Positions 1 through 8,990 of a stretch of 64,000 bases of DNA are shown here, piece by piece. The position numbers were made by a program, and so were the translations under genes. The stretch comes from Chryseobacterium sp. MYb264. Its GTDB lineage: Bacteria > Bacteroidota > Bacteroidia > Flavobacteriales > Weeksellaceae. How positions within the stretch are numbered: the stretch's first letter is position 1; each line of letters opens with the position of its first letter. The stretch spans positions 868,001 to 932,000 of the forward strand of contig NZ_CP142422.1 in NCBI RefSeq assembly GCF_035974275.1, written 5' to 3'. A model generated the notes under the pieces. It did no database searches. It had not been told where the DNA came from and worked only from the letters and a program-made list of their open reading frames with translations.

Positions 1-106
1 AACAAAATATATCATAAAATTATCAGACCGAGCTTGCTGAAATATTTTCCGTATCACAAATAATTGGGATGAATAAGTTCAAACAGGTATTATTTGTATT
101 AAATGA

Positions 107-916
107 TTATAAAATAGCCTCTCTTACTCTTGTCAGTTTCTGTAAAAGATCTTCCAGTAAATCCAGCCTTAACATATTTGCGCCGTCCGATAAAGCTGTT
201 TCAGGAGTAGGGTGCGTTTCAATGAAAATACCATCTGCGCCTACTGCAATTCCTGCTTTTGCGACCGTTTCGATAAGATCCGGTCTTCCTCCTGTCACGC
301 CCGAACTTTGGTTAGGCTGCTGTAAAGAATGGGTAACATCCAGAATTACAGGTGCATATTGCTGCATCGTAGGGATTCCTCTGTAATCAACAATTAAATC
401 TGTATATCCGAAAGAATTACCTCTTTCGATAATGGCTACTTTTTCATTTTTAGAATCAGTGATTTTCTGAACGGCAAATTTCATCGATTCAGGAGAAAGG
501 AACTGTCCTTTTTTCAAAGTCACACATTTTCCCGTTTCAGCCGCAGCTACTAAAAGATCAGTCTGACGCACCAGAAATGCTGGAATCTGAAGAACATCAA
601 CATATTGAGCTGCCAAAGCTGCATGTTCGTTCTCGTGAATATCGGTTGTTGTCGGAATGTTGAATGTTTCTCCTACTTTTTTAAGAATTTCAAGAGACTT
701 TTCCTCACCAATTGTCGTGAAAGAGTCTACCCTGCTTCTGTTCGCTTTTTTAAAGCTTCCTTTAAAGATGTAAGGAATATTATATTTATTGGTAAGTTCA
801 ATTACTTTTTCAGCAATTCTCAGTGCCATATCTTCACCTTCAATGATGCATGGGCCTGCAATTAGGAAAAAGTTTTTGGAATCTTTGTGCTGGATATTAT
901 CTAAATACTGAATCAT
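107..916 (-). CDS. kdsA: 3-deoxy-8-phosphooctulonate synthase (Kdo-8-P synthase)
   Basis: This enzyme condenses phosphoenolpyruvate with arabinose 5-phosphate to Kdo 8-phosphate, the cytosolic committed step to the LPS inner-core sugar Kdo. The 269-residue length is normal for the family. The N-terminal AGPCIIE motif carries Cys23, the metal-ligand cysteine of the metal-dependent class of these synthases; the metal-independent enzymes have Asn at this position. KANRSRVDSF near residue 60, DVTHS and the FIETHPTPETALSDGAN segment supply the substrate and remaining metal ligands. The gene stands alone here; kdsB, the next committed Kdo enzyme, lies about 21 kb away on the same strand. Assignment is from conserved motifs and is secure. 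Confidence 0.96.
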   Translation of the reverse strand: MIQYLDNIQHKDSKNFFLIAGPCIIEGEDMALRIAEKVIELTNKYNIPYIFKGSFKKANRSRVDSFTTIGEEKSLEILKKVGETFNIPTTTDIHENEHAALAAQYVDVLQIPAFLVRQTDLLVAAAETGKCVTLKKGQFLSPESMKFAVQKITDSKNEKVAIIERGNSFGYTDLIVDYRGIPTMQQYAPVILDVTHSLQQPNQSSGVTGGRPDLIETVAKAGIAVGADGIFIETHPTPETALSDGANMLRLDLLEDLLQKLTRVREAIL

Positions 917-1022
917 TTTATTTTAATTAAAAAGTTCTGTAAAAATAACGATAAAGTTCGGGAATCGGAAATTATTTAATGTGAACTCGAAGCATGGGCC
1001 GGGACAATGTAGGATCAGGCCT

Positions 1023-1489
1023 AAAACTTGGGGAGAAATTGTTTAGATTTTTTTTGCCACGAGTACACGAATTTTTTATTTCCAAAAGATCGTGCAGATT
1101 TTTACAGATGCTGCTCTCTTTGTTGGTTTTTCGCAAAGTCGCAAAGATATTTTTTAATATTTTATGTTTTTAAGTCGCAAGGATTTTATCAAAGATAAAA
1201 TTGAGGGCTGCATATTATCGCCGCGAATGCACGATTTTTTTTATTTCCCACAGATCGCAAAGATTTTCACAGATGATGCTGCTGGTATTTTTTTGCTTAA
1301 TCTTCGTGATCTTTTTATCAGTAGAACGGCTTGGTGAGACTTAAAACGGGAGTTTTCAAAAAACTTGGTAGGGCTTCGTGTTCAATATGTAAAGTGTAAG
1401 GAAAAGAACCCGCTTCATTTGCAAAATCTGCGAGAGCAAAAAATTTCATCCTACATGATCTAAACTTTTTTGCCTTGCCCCAACTTTTG
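1023..1489. repeat. 467-bp element with imperfect terminal inverted repeats, copy 1
   Basis: The left end (AAAACTTGGGGAG, then GTTTAGAT) is matched in inverted orientation at the right end (ATCTAAAC, then GCCCCAACTTTT). The interior holds CACGAGTACACGAAT-, CAGATCGCAAAG- and CGCAAAGTCGCAAAG-like blocks, followed by a stretch (about 1318-1450) that reappears at about 60565-60697. A larger copy lies at 59674-60887. No credible coding frame is present. The 79-residue minus-strand frame at 1318-1557 runs out past the element and looks spurious. The rest of the 840-bp gap between kdsA and the thioesterase holds the hairpin at 1619-1659 and otherwise unremarkable AT-rich sequence. Confidence 0.75.
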
Positions 1490-1618
1490 ATACTGGTCGA
1501 CAATGTCTGGATATGAGTTATCTTGCTAATGCAATTCGATGAATGACTGTCCCCCATATCAAATGATAGTCTTTTTGTTTGTTGATAAGCGTGCCCCTCG
1601 TTTATTTGGCTATTTTTA

Positions 1619-1659
1619 CATTAAAGATTATCTTGTTAATGTAAAGATAATCTTTAATG
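1619..1659. other. perfect 16-bp-stem inverted repeat
   Basis: CATTAAAGATTATCTT and its exact complement are separated by 9 bases. It lies in the spacer between kdsA and the thioesterase gene and lacks a clear T-run, so a simple terminator is not obvious. It could be a 3'-end stabilising hairpin or part of an unrecognised small repeat. Confidence 0.6.
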
Positions 1660-1755
1660 ATTGATTATTTTGAGTAAGCAAGGAGGAATCAGCGATTTGA
1701 TTGGATGAAGCTTTATATACGCTTAAAGCCTATCTTCCACTTCTTTTATTTATGT

Positions 1756-2169
1756 TTATTCTAAAGCGGGAGCATTTTCTATGATGGTCTGCAGGGATTC
1801 GGGAATGTAAGGCCTTCCTCCCGTAGCAGGAACACAGGTGCCTGTAAAAACCCCCTTGGTTACCACTTTCTTATTGAGAATAATAGATTGTTTAAAATGA
1901 AGCCTTGGCAATCCCTCCTTATCACGGTATAATTCACAGGTAACGCTAATATGGTCGTCTTTCTTCAAAGATCTTAAAAAGTTAATTTTATACTCGGATA
2001 AAACCATGTTGACACCTTTATGAGCTTCCTCTTCAAGATTGAAGCCCAAAACTTCATCAATAAAAGTATGCCTGCAATATTCCATGTAAAACGGATAGTA
2101 AAGTCCGTCCATAATGCCCTGAACATCGATATGTTCATCTTTTACCGTATATTCTTTTGAATAGATCAT
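1756..2169 (-). CDS. acyl-CoA thioesterase, hotdog fold (4HBT/YbgC-like)
   Basis: This 137-residue protein has the size and pattern of single-domain hotdog thioesterases, which hydrolyse acyl-CoA or acyl-ACP in the cytosol. The N-terminal VKDEHIDVQGIMDGLYYPFYMEY segment corresponds to the family's D-x-(D/N)-x-x-G-H-x-x-N-x-x-Y region, but the usual Asp-x-x-x-His pattern is altered, so the catalytic set is not canonical. Later strands (MVLSEYKINFLRSLKKDD; HFKQSIILNKKVVTKG) match the hotdog core. The substrate cannot be told from sequence. No operon partner is evident: it is followed by repeats, and the gene on its other side has a terminator just before it. Confidence 0.75.
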   Translation of the reverse strand: MIYSKEYTVKDEHIDVQGIMDGLYYPFYMEYCRHTFIDEVLGFNLEEEAHKGVNMVLSEYKINFLRSLKKDDHISVTCELYRDKEGLPRLHFKQSIILNKKVVTKGVFTGTCVPATGGRPYIPESLQTIIENAPALE

Positions 2170-2242
2170 TAATAATAATTTTTATAACAGAAAGCGAATT
2201 TAAAAAGAAAAAAGCTGTTACTGCGATAATTTTTATAAAAAA

Positions 2243-2262
2243 AAGCCCTTAAAAAAGGGCTT
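2243..2262 (-). terminator. rho-independent terminator of the DUF1697 gene
   Basis: AAGCCCTT pairs with AAGGGCTT around a short A/T loop, and on the minus strand it is followed by a T-run of eight. The stem overlaps the stop codon of the DUF1697 gene by two bases. Confidence 0.8.
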
Positions 2263-2788
2263 AGTTCATTTTCTTTACAATTTTTTCAAATGTATTGATG
2301 TTTCGGCTGGTGAATTGATCTTTCAGACTTTTCTTTCCCAACACCTTACCAAATGAGGAATCTAAGGTATTTCCTTTCGAAACCTGCCAGTAGAGAATAC
2401 GATTCACAATTTTTGCGTCTTCGTATTCTGTTTTTGCAGCAGATTCGAATTCACTCATTAAAACATTCTCAATTCCGTCGATTCCTACGAAAGCATATGT
2501 ATGAAAAGCCTCATTCTTTTGAAACGGATTTCCGTTCCAGAAATGTTCTGTTTCTTCATGAGATTTAATGAATAAAAAAGCTTCGTAAGAGAAACGTTCA
2601 GACATGGCTTTTTCAAGGATGATCTTTAAGTCTCCTGCTTTTTTGTCTGACGAAAAAATAATATTTCCGGAAGCTAAAATAGAAATAACATCGTTCATTC
2701 CGGCTTCTTTAAAAACCTGACAAACATCTGCCATTTTCATATTCGTTCCTTTTACATTGACACCACGAAGAAAAGCACAATATTTCAT
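2261..2788 (-). CDS. DUF1697 family protein
   Basis: Starting at the methionine at 2788 gives a 175-residue protein that opens with MKYCAFLRGVNVKGTNMKMA, the typical start of DUF1697 proteins (AFLRGVNVGG-like). The family has no firmly established biochemical role. A longer frame to 2929 would overlap the upstream membrane-protein gene by 130 bases and add a non-family N-terminus, so the internal start is preferred. This leaves an 11-base gap to the upstream gene, suggesting co-transcription. A terminator directly follows. Confidence 0.85.
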   Translation of the reverse strand: MKYCAFLRGVNVKGTNMKMADVCQVFKEAGMNDVISILASGNIIFSSDKKAGDLKIILEKAMSERFSYEAFLFIKSHEETEHFWNGNPFQKNEAFHTYAFVGIDGIENVLMSEFESAAKTEYEDAKIVNRILYWQVSKGNTLDSSFGKVLGKKSLKDQFTSRNINTFEKIVKKMN

Positions 2789-2799
2789 AATTTCAGTTT

Positions 2800-4149
2800 T
2801 TACCAGTAATAATTTCCTATTAATTGCATTCCGAACGTTTGCAATAAGCATAATACATAAAGAATGTTTAGTTTTTCCTGTCTCAAATCTTTTAAGAATA
2901 AAACAAAAAATGGCACCATATACAGGCATGCTCTTGCCGTTTCACCTGTACCGTAAGCTCCTGTTAAAAGCATTAATCCCAAGGCAATTAAACCTGAAAA
3001 AGAAAAAGTATTAACCTGTCTGTCTTTGAAAAGGTAAAAATTTCTGTTTTTAAAGCTAAAAAAATAGGCAACATAAGCGAACGAAAGGAAAATAAGAACC
3101 TCTGCAATATCTTCAAGTCTTGTGAAGAAATAAATAACCGGAGAATGCAACAGCATGAATCCTTTTGGATTTTCAGAATGACTTGCCTCAAAAAAAGTTG
3201 TCAAATGATTGCTACCGGTATATTCAAAGCTCAGATAAAAAAATACAATAGTGATCACGAAGCTGATGGTGGCGGCAAAGAAAACGGCAAAGTTCTTTTT
3301 ATACAGAGTGATCAAAGATAAAATACCCACAAAGGCGATCAAAAATAACCCTGAGAATGTAAGCATATTCGTAATGATCAATCCGGCAGAAGCCATTAAA
3401 ACGCCTGCAAAACTTAGTTTATTATGAACATAAATATGCGAAATTCCGCAAAGGAAAAGTAATGTTGATGTAAGGATGACCGCATCTATAGAGACTAAAA
3501 GATAGATATTAACCGAAGGAATTACTGCAAAAAATAACAACAATACTTTTCTTCTTCGGGCATCAATATTAAAGTTTTTCATTAATAAATTCATTAAAGG
3601 AAAACTAAAAATTGAAATGGCAAAAAAACCTAAGCTCATCCCTAAAATGCTTCCATTGAAAAGCTGCATGAACGCATAATGCAGTAAAGTTGCGTACGGT
3701 GGATGTGTTTTGGTGTGAAGCTGGAAAGCCTCGAGATTATGATTAAAATTCTGGATCCATAATCTCCAATCGGTAATATTTAAAGCATCGGTATGGTATT
3801 GTCTGCCTTTATAGTAAAAAGGCCGGAGAAAAGCGATATCTACATTCCCCTGCCCCATGTTTCCTAAAATAATTAACAAAATACAGATCAGGATGATCCA
3901 AAGGAAATTCAGTTTTTCAAAATAGTTATACGCCAATAGGCCTGTGCCTAAAAAAAGTAGGCAGAATAAACTGCCTACTATTAGAAATGAGGATGGATAG
4001 ATAACCGAGAATGGAAATAAAAGACTATTCCCGGTAAATACCACATATTTATTAAGTAAAAAAATACTTACTGCTAAAAATATCCATATACCTATGGCTA
4101 TTGAAAAAACTTTTAAAGGGAAATTAGTTTTTCCTATATATTTCATCAT
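2800..4149 (-). CDS. polytopic membrane protein, probable GT-C-type glycosyltransferase
   Basis: The 449-residue product has about 11-13 hydrophobic segments over its whole length. After the first three or four segments comes a soluble loop (about residues 110-155) with GNVDIAFLRPFYYKG and KTHPPYATLLHYAF. This arrangement, with a His-Pro-Pro motif, is common in lipid-phosphosugar-dependent GT-C enzymes. I do not recognise a named family, so the function is inferred from topology. The gene follows the DUF2723 gene by 18 bases and precedes the DUF1697 gene by 11, consistent with one operon in which two membrane glycosyltransferases act on envelope or secreted glycoconjugates. Confidence 0.6.
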   Translation of the reverse strand: MMKYIGKTNFPLKVFSIAIGIWIFLAVSIFLLNKYVVFTGNSLLFPFSVIYPSSFLIVGSLFCLLFLGTGLLAYNYFEKLNFLWIILICILLIILGNMGQGNVDIAFLRPFYYKGRQYHTDALNITDWRLWIQNFNHNLEAFQLHTKTHPPYATLLHYAFMQLFNGSILGMSLGFFAISIFSFPLMNLLMKNFNIDARRRKVLLLFFAVIPSVNIYLLVSIDAVILTSTLLFLCGISHIYVHNKLSFAGVLMASAGLIITNMLTFSGLFLIAFVGILSLITLYKKNFAVFFAATISFVITIVFFYLSFEYTGSNHLTTFFEASHSENPKGFMLLHSPVIYFFTRLEDIAEVLIFLSFAYVAYFFSFKNRNFYLFKDRQVNTFSFSGLIALGLMLLTGAYGTGETARACLYMVPFFVLFLKDLRQEKLNILYVLCLLQTFGMQLIGNYYW

Positions 4150-4167
4150 TTTAAAAAAGATTTTTGG

Positions 4168-7100
4168 TTATTGAGTAGCTTTAATGATTGATGTTGTGAT
4201 CTGTTCTTCTTTTTCCTTAGAATAGGTAGAATCAAACGGCTCCATCACATCAAATAAATACTGATAAAACGGTGTTATTTTCTGTACGTTTTCAGATTCT
4301 TTTATTGCTTTTTCTTTACCCATTTCTTTAAGGTTTCCAACGAAAGTATTGAATTTTTTATCAATAGGCTCAATAGATCTTACTAAATAATCATAAGCTT
4401 TGTTCTTCTGACCGGTTTGAGTATAAGCATCCGTTACCGCTTTTACGACCATAGAATATTCCATAGGTTTAACTCCCATCGCTCTTCTTAAATATCGTTG
4501 CTCAGAAGGCGTAAGACTCGCATAATAGTCATATTCCTCGAAGATTCCTTTTTTAAGAACTTCCGCAAGTTCCAACCCTTTTTTCTCCTGTCCCGCTACG
4601 ATGTATCCGTAAACCATTGAACTTAAAGAACGAGGATCGTTGTATTTCTGAGCCGGAATTTCTTTTGATGCCAAATCTAACAATTCTGCAGCTTTTGCTT
4701 TTTGTCCACTCAATGCTAATGCAGCCGCTGCTCTGCTCGCTGAACTTCTATAGCTGATAATGTTTGAGGTTGCAGTTTCATCAAAGTGATTGTTCAGATT
4801 TTTGAAATTCCCCCATCTGAAGTTTTTTACGGTATTGTAAAGAGAATTTGCATCTACTCTTCCCATTTCGCCATCAGGAGTCTGCGGCGTGTGAATAGGA
4901 ATTAACCTGTAACTGAACCCGTCATACTGAAGATATTCATCCATATAGAAGATATTTTCACTGTCGTATACCCCACCTGAAGAGAAGTTAATCGGTCTTT
5001 TCCAGTCGAAGTTGGCAAGAATATCGAACATCATCAGGTTATTTTTATATAATGTATTCGATTTATATTTAATCATAATCTGATTTACCGTATTCGGAAG
5101 ATCAGCCTGATTAATAATTCCCGCTTTTAAAGCATTATCTTTATTTACGGGTAAAATAAATTTGTTTACCGGTAAGAAGTTATACTTTTCATATTTTTCC
5201 TCTCCAAAAATCATTTTAAGGATTTCATCTTTTTCAGGAGACTTTTGCTTGATGAAGTTGACAGCTTCTTTCAAGGTCATTGAATCCTGAACCAAATATT
5301 TCCTGAATGTCTGAAGTTCTGTTTCGGGAGCGCCTTGTTCTTTTAAAGAAGCAAAAATTCCCTCCCAGTCATTTTTCTTCATCAGGTAGATCTGGTCGTT
5401 AGACCCGTCTCTGTAATCATCGTGTGTCAGGACGCTAGGAATGGCATCCGCATTATATGTTTTTCTTCTTACCTGGTCTATATTCCATGGAGTTGAAAGA
5501 AGTGTGAAATTGACTACTTTCACATCATCTCTGAACTGCTCAGTTTCCTGAATAGCCCAAACCGGATACGTATCATTATCCCCATAAACAAATAAGATGT
5601 CGTTTTTAGGTAGAGTTTTCAGGATAGAATATCCGTAGTCGTACGCTGTAAAACGATCACTTCTGTTGTGAACATTATAGTTCTGGAAGCCCATCATAAA
5701 AGGAACTCCCAATAAAACAACACCTAAACCAATATTGGCAGCATTTGATTTTACTTTTGACTGTAAAAACCAAAGAATAGCTCCTGCTCCAAGCCCTATC
5801 CAGATGGCAAAGGCGTAGAACGAACCTACCATGGCATAGTCTCTTTCTCTAGGTTCGAAAGGTTTTACTCCTGTGTAGAAAATAATTCCGACACTGGTAA
5901 TGATGAACAAAGAAAGAATTGCATAGAATCTGCCAAAATCTTTGTTCATCTGGAAGAAAAATCCTATTAACCCCAGTAACAGAGGTAAGAAAAAGAATTT
6001 TACTGTACTTTCATTTTTGAATTTTGAAGGCATTTTATCAGCATTCCCCCATAATGCATTGTCAATGAAAGGAATTCCGGAAATCCAGTTCCCTTTTGTG
6101 CTTTCCATGTTCCCTTCAAGGTCGTTCTGTCTTCCTACAAAGTTCCACATCAGGTATCTTACAAAGTAATATCCGTTCTGGAAAGTAAAGAAATAATCTA
6201 AATTCTGTCCGAAACTCGGTCTCTGAACATTAATAAGGTTATAAGGTTTTACTTTTAAATAATCTGAAACGGTGATGGATTTATCTTCGTATTTTTTTCT
6301 CAATTCGTCAAAAACCTGTTTAGCTTCCGGGTTGTCGGCTACATCTTCATTGGCATAATTAAAGGTAAAGTCCGGCGCTCCGTACATCGAAATGTAGTTG
6401 GCCATCACATCTTTATCTTCATTGAACATTCTTGGCATAAAACTCACCTGAGACTTGTTGAATACGTAATTGAAGCGGTCTCCTGTTTTTCTGTATGTTC
6501 CCGTCTTCTCGTCCTTTTCGTAGATCTCTCCGGTTTTTTGGGTTTTAAAACTTCCGTCTTCGTTTTTCTCGATACCGTTAGCATCAAGAAATGCCGTATA
6601 GTTTTGACCATAAGACGTTGGCCAGTCGCCATACTGTACCCTGTTGTAATAATCTAGCATACCGATCGCGTTATCCGGATCGTTAAGATTCATCGGAGGA
6701 TTGGCGTTGGCTCTGATAGGAATTACCATCCAGCAAGAAAATCCAATCATCATATAAACCACTGATAAAGCAATGGTCTGAAAAATATTTTTCTTTGTTC
6801 TCCTCGCATATTTGATGATGAAATAGCAAATGGCAACCGTCAACACAAACCCGGCAATTGTCCCTGAGTGGTAAGGAAGTCCCAAACCGTTCACAAAGAA
6901 GATTTCAAGTTTTCCGAACATCGTCATGATGAAAGGGAAAATTCCTTTAAATACAATAGCTAAAATAATCAGTGTAATAAAGTTTGCCCACACGAAGTTC
7001 TTCCATGTAAACTTATAATTTCTTGCATAATAAACAAAACAAACCGCAGGAATGGCCAGCATACACATCATGTGAACCCCTACTGAAAGTCCTAAGATGA

Positions 7101-7653
7101 AGAAAATAAGGATGATCCATCTGTCACTGTCCGCTGCCTGATATTCGTTTTCCCATTTGGTGATCAACCAGACTAAAAGCGCGATAAACATAGAAGCCAT
7201 CGAGTATACTTCTCCTTCTACAGCAGAAAACCAGAAGGTATCTGAAAAGGTAAAGCATAAGGCGCCCACTAATCCTGCAAAAAGGATAGAAATTTCCTGA
7301 TGTTTCGTTACTTCCTCAAAGTCTTTGTTGAGAAGCCTTCTTACGAAATGCGTAATGGTCCAGAAAAGGAACAAAATCGTAAAAGCACTAAACAATGCCG
7401 ACATCGCGTTGATCACGATAGAATAATTCTCGCCCTTCCCTAAAGCAAAAATGGCTGCCACGGCACCCACAATCTGGAATAAAGCAGCCCCCGGGGCGTG
7501 CGTTACTTCTAGTTTTACTGCTGAGGAAATGTACTCTCCACAATCCCAGAAACTGAAATTGGGCTCTATGGTGGACAAGTACGTGAAAAATGCAATGACG
7601 AAAACCACCCATCCGAGGACGGTGTTCCATTGCCTAAAAGTCCAATTTTTCAT
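4168..7653 (-). CDS. DUF2723 membrane protein (TMEM260-like, probable O-glycosyltransferase)
   Basis: This 1161-residue protein begins with a membrane segment followed by SFWDCGEYI (Asp37, Glu40) and HAPGAALF, the signature of the DUF2723 family. About a dozen membrane segments extend to roughly residue 640. They are interrupted by a large soluble insertion (about residues 325-500). A soluble C-terminal half follows, whose last 250 residues (SASRAAAALALSGQKAKAAELLDLA and similar) resemble helical TPR-like repeats. The family is related to the human O-mannosyltransferase TMEM260, so transfer of a sugar to secreted proteins at the outer face of the inner membrane is likely. The acceptor is unknown. 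It heads the apparent operon with the GT-C-like gene. Confidence 0.85.
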   Translation of the reverse strand: MKNWTFRQWNTVLGWVVFVIAFFTYLSTIEPNFSFWDCGEYISSAVKLEVTHAPGAALFQIVGAVAAIFALGKGENYSIVINAMSALFSAFTILFLFWTITHFVRRLLNKDFEEVTKHQEISILFAGLVGALCFTFSDTFWFSAVEGEVYSMASMFIALLVWLITKWENEYQAADSDRWIILIFFILGLSVGVHMMCMLAIPAVCFVYYARNYKFTWKNFVWANFITLIILAIVFKGIFPFIMTMFGKLEIFFVNGLGLPYHSGTIAGFVLTVAICYFIIKYARRTKKNIFQTIALSVVYMMIGFSCWMVIPIRANANPPMNLNDPDNAIGMLDYYNRVQYGDWPTSYGQNYTAFLDANGIEKNEDGSFKTQKTGEIYEKDEKTGTYRKTGDRFNYVFNKSQVSFMPRMFNEDKDVMANYISMYGAPDFTFNYANEDVADNPEAKQVFDELRKKYEDKSITVSDYLKVKPYNLINVQRPSFGQNLDYFFTFQNGYYFVRYLMWNFVGRQNDLEGNMESTKGNWISGIPFIDNALWGNADKMPSKFKNESTVKFFFLPLLLGLIGFFFQMNKDFGRFYAILSLFIITSVGIIFYTGVKPFEPRERDYAMVGSFYAFAIWIGLGAGAILWFLQSKVKSNAANIGLGVVLLGVPFMMGFQNYNVHNRSDRFTAYDYGYSILKTLPKNDILFVYGDNDTYPVWAIQETEQFRDDVKVVNFTLLSTPWNIDQVRRKTYNADAIPSVLTHDDYRDGSNDQIYLMKKNDWEGIFASLKEQGAPETELQTFRKYLVQDSMTLKEAVNFIKQKSPEKDEILKMIFGEEKYEKYNFLPVNKFILPVNKDNALKAGIINQADLPNTVNQIMIKYKSNTLYKNNLMMFDILANFDWKRPINFSSGGVYDSENIFYMDEYLQYDGFSYRLIPIHTPQTPDGEMGRVDANSLYNTVKNFRWGNFKNLNNHFDETATSNIISYRSSASRAAAALALSGQKAKAAELLDLASKEIPAQKYNDPRSLSSMVYGYIVAGQEKKGLELAEVLKKGIFEEYDYYASLTPSEQRYLRRAMGVKPMEYSMVVKAVTDAYTQTGQKNKAYDYLVRSIEPIDKKFNTFVGNLKEMGKEKAIKESENVQKITPFYQYLFDVMEPFDSTYSKEKEEQITTSIIKATQ

Positions 7654-7835
7654 AGTATTAAATCAATTACGCGAAAATAAGGCTTTTATATGATTTAAGA
7701 CTGTTTTTAACAAAATTTAAAGATTTTGGCGCGTTTTTTGAAAACTTTCATCGTCGGATTGCAGAAAAAAAAATAAATTTTAGCGTTGTGTCGCTCAGAA
7801 ATCAAACAAAAGTTTAGTAATTATTTATTTTTTTG

Positions 7836-7843
7836 TATTTTTG
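7836..7843 (+). promoter_or_regulatory. candidate -7 element (TATTTTTG) of the CapA-like gene
   Basis: TATTTTTG matches the Bacteroidota -7 consensus TAnnTTTG and lies 33 bases before the ATG at 7876. No good TTG is seen 19 bases upstream, so only the proximal half of the promoter is supported. Confidence 0.5.
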
Positions 7844-7875
7844 CGGTCAGATTTTTATTGAAAAATAACGAACTA

Positions 7876-8913
7876 ATGAGTAATGTTTACGATAATATAC
7901 TTGGCCTTATAGGAAATACTCCTATGGTGAAACTAAATACTGTTACAAAAGATATTCCTGCCACCGTTTATGCTAAGTTAGAGTCATATAATCCTGGACA
8001 TTCCACTAAAGATAGAATTGCACTTCATATTATAGAAAACGCTGAAGAAAAAGGTTTATTAAAGGAAGACTCTGTAGTTGTAGAAACTACATCCGGGAAC
8101 ACCGGATTCTCTATTGCAATGGTTTGCATCATTAAGGGATATAAATGTATTCTTGCCGTGAGTGACAAGACGAAACCGGAAAAGATAGCTTACCTTAAAG
8201 CTTTGGGGGCTACCGTGTATATTTGCCCCGCCAATGTACCTGCTGATGATCCAAGATCTTATTATGAGGTCGCAAAAAGAATTGCTGCGGAAACGCCCAA
8301 TTCAATCTACATCAATCAATATTTCAACGAATTGAATATTGATGCCCACTACAAAACGACAGGCCCTGAAATTTGGGAGCAGACGGAGGGAAAGATCACT
8401 CACCTTTTTGCATGTACCGGAACAGGCGGAACTTTATCCGGATCAGCAAAATTTTTAAAGGAAAAGAATCCGGATATCAAGATTATTGGTGTAGATGCTG
8501 ATGGGTCTATCCTTAAAAGTTTCCACGAAACAGGGGAAATTCACAAAGAAGATGTACATCCTTATCAGATCGAGGGAATGGGGAAAAATTTAATCCCTGC
8601 TGCTCTTCTTTTTGACAAAGTAGATGAATTTGTAAGAGTTAACGACGAGATGTCTGCCTACAGAACCCGCGAGATCGCTTTGAAAGAAGCCATTATGGGT
8701 GGCTACACAACAGGAGCTGTTACTCAGGGATTGATGCAGTATGCTCAGTCTCACGAATTAACAGAAGATGATGTGATTGTTTTAATTTATCCTGATCACG
8801 GCTCAAGATATATCACCAAAGTATACAGTGATAAATGGATGGCAGAGCAAGGATTTGTAAACAACTGCGTTCATAACTATGATGAAGTTTTCAAAACGGA
8901 ATTCATTAAATAG
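7876..8913 (+). CDS. PLP-dependent cysteine-synthase-family enzyme, probable cysteate synthase (CapA-like)
   Basis: The fold-type II PLP enzyme signature is clear: NPGHSTKDRIA with Schiff-base Lys45, the phosphate/substrate loop ETTSGNTGFS at 70-79 and the PLP phosphate loop GTGGT at 182-186. The 345-residue length fits O-acetylserine sulfhydrylase or cystathionine beta-synthase homologues without regulatory domains. GHSTKDR differs from the usual GGSVKDR. The next gene, 77 bases on, encodes an oxoamine synthase. This pairing matches capnine (sulfonolipid) synthesis in Flavobacteriia, where a PLP enzyme makes cysteate from phosphoserine and sulfite. That role is inferred from neighbourhood; ordinary cysteine synthase remains possible. 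The ATG at 7876 is chosen because the family N-terminus starts there. Confidence 0.72.
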   Translation: MSNVYDNILGLIGNTPMVKLNTVTKDIPATVYAKLESYNPGHSTKDRIALHIIENAEEKGLLKEDSVVVETTSGNTGFSIAMVCIIKGYKCILAVSDKTKPEKIAYLKALGATVYICPANVPADDPRSYYEVAKRIAAETPNSIYINQYFNELNIDAHYKTTGPEIWEQTEGKITHLFACTGTGGTLSGSAKFLKEKNPDIKIIGVDADGSILKSFHETGEIHKEDVHPYQIEGMGKNLIPAALLFDKVDEFVRVNDEMSAYRTREIALKEAIMGGYTTGAVTQGLMQYAQSHELTEDDVIVLIYPDHGSRYITKVYSDKWMAEQGFVNNCVHNYDEVFKTEFIK

Positions 8914-8937
8914 AATAAAAAAAATAACGATACAAAT

Positions 8938-8971
8938 AAAGCCTTTTTTATAGACTACAAAAGGCTTTTTT
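8938..8971 (+). terminator. intrinsic terminator between the two PLP-enzyme genes
   Basis: AAAGCCTTTT and AAAAGGCTTT flank an 11-base loop and are followed by T residues. It sits between the CapA-like and CapB-like genes, so their expression may be partly uncoupled. Confidence 0.75.
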
Positions 8972-8990
8972 CTTAAAAGTACTATATAAA

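Noticed and set aside
1..106. Gene end or regulatory feature at the left window edge
   Set aside because: The 106 bases before kdsA's stop hold no supported frame or hairpin that I can defend.
1318..1557. 79-residue minus-strand frame
   Set aside because: It lies mostly in the TIR element and has no family resemblance; the equivalent stretch of copy 2 shows no long frame.
2789..2929. 47-residue N-terminal extension of the DUF1697 protein
   Set aside because: It overlaps the upstream membrane protein gene and precedes a perfect family start at 2788.
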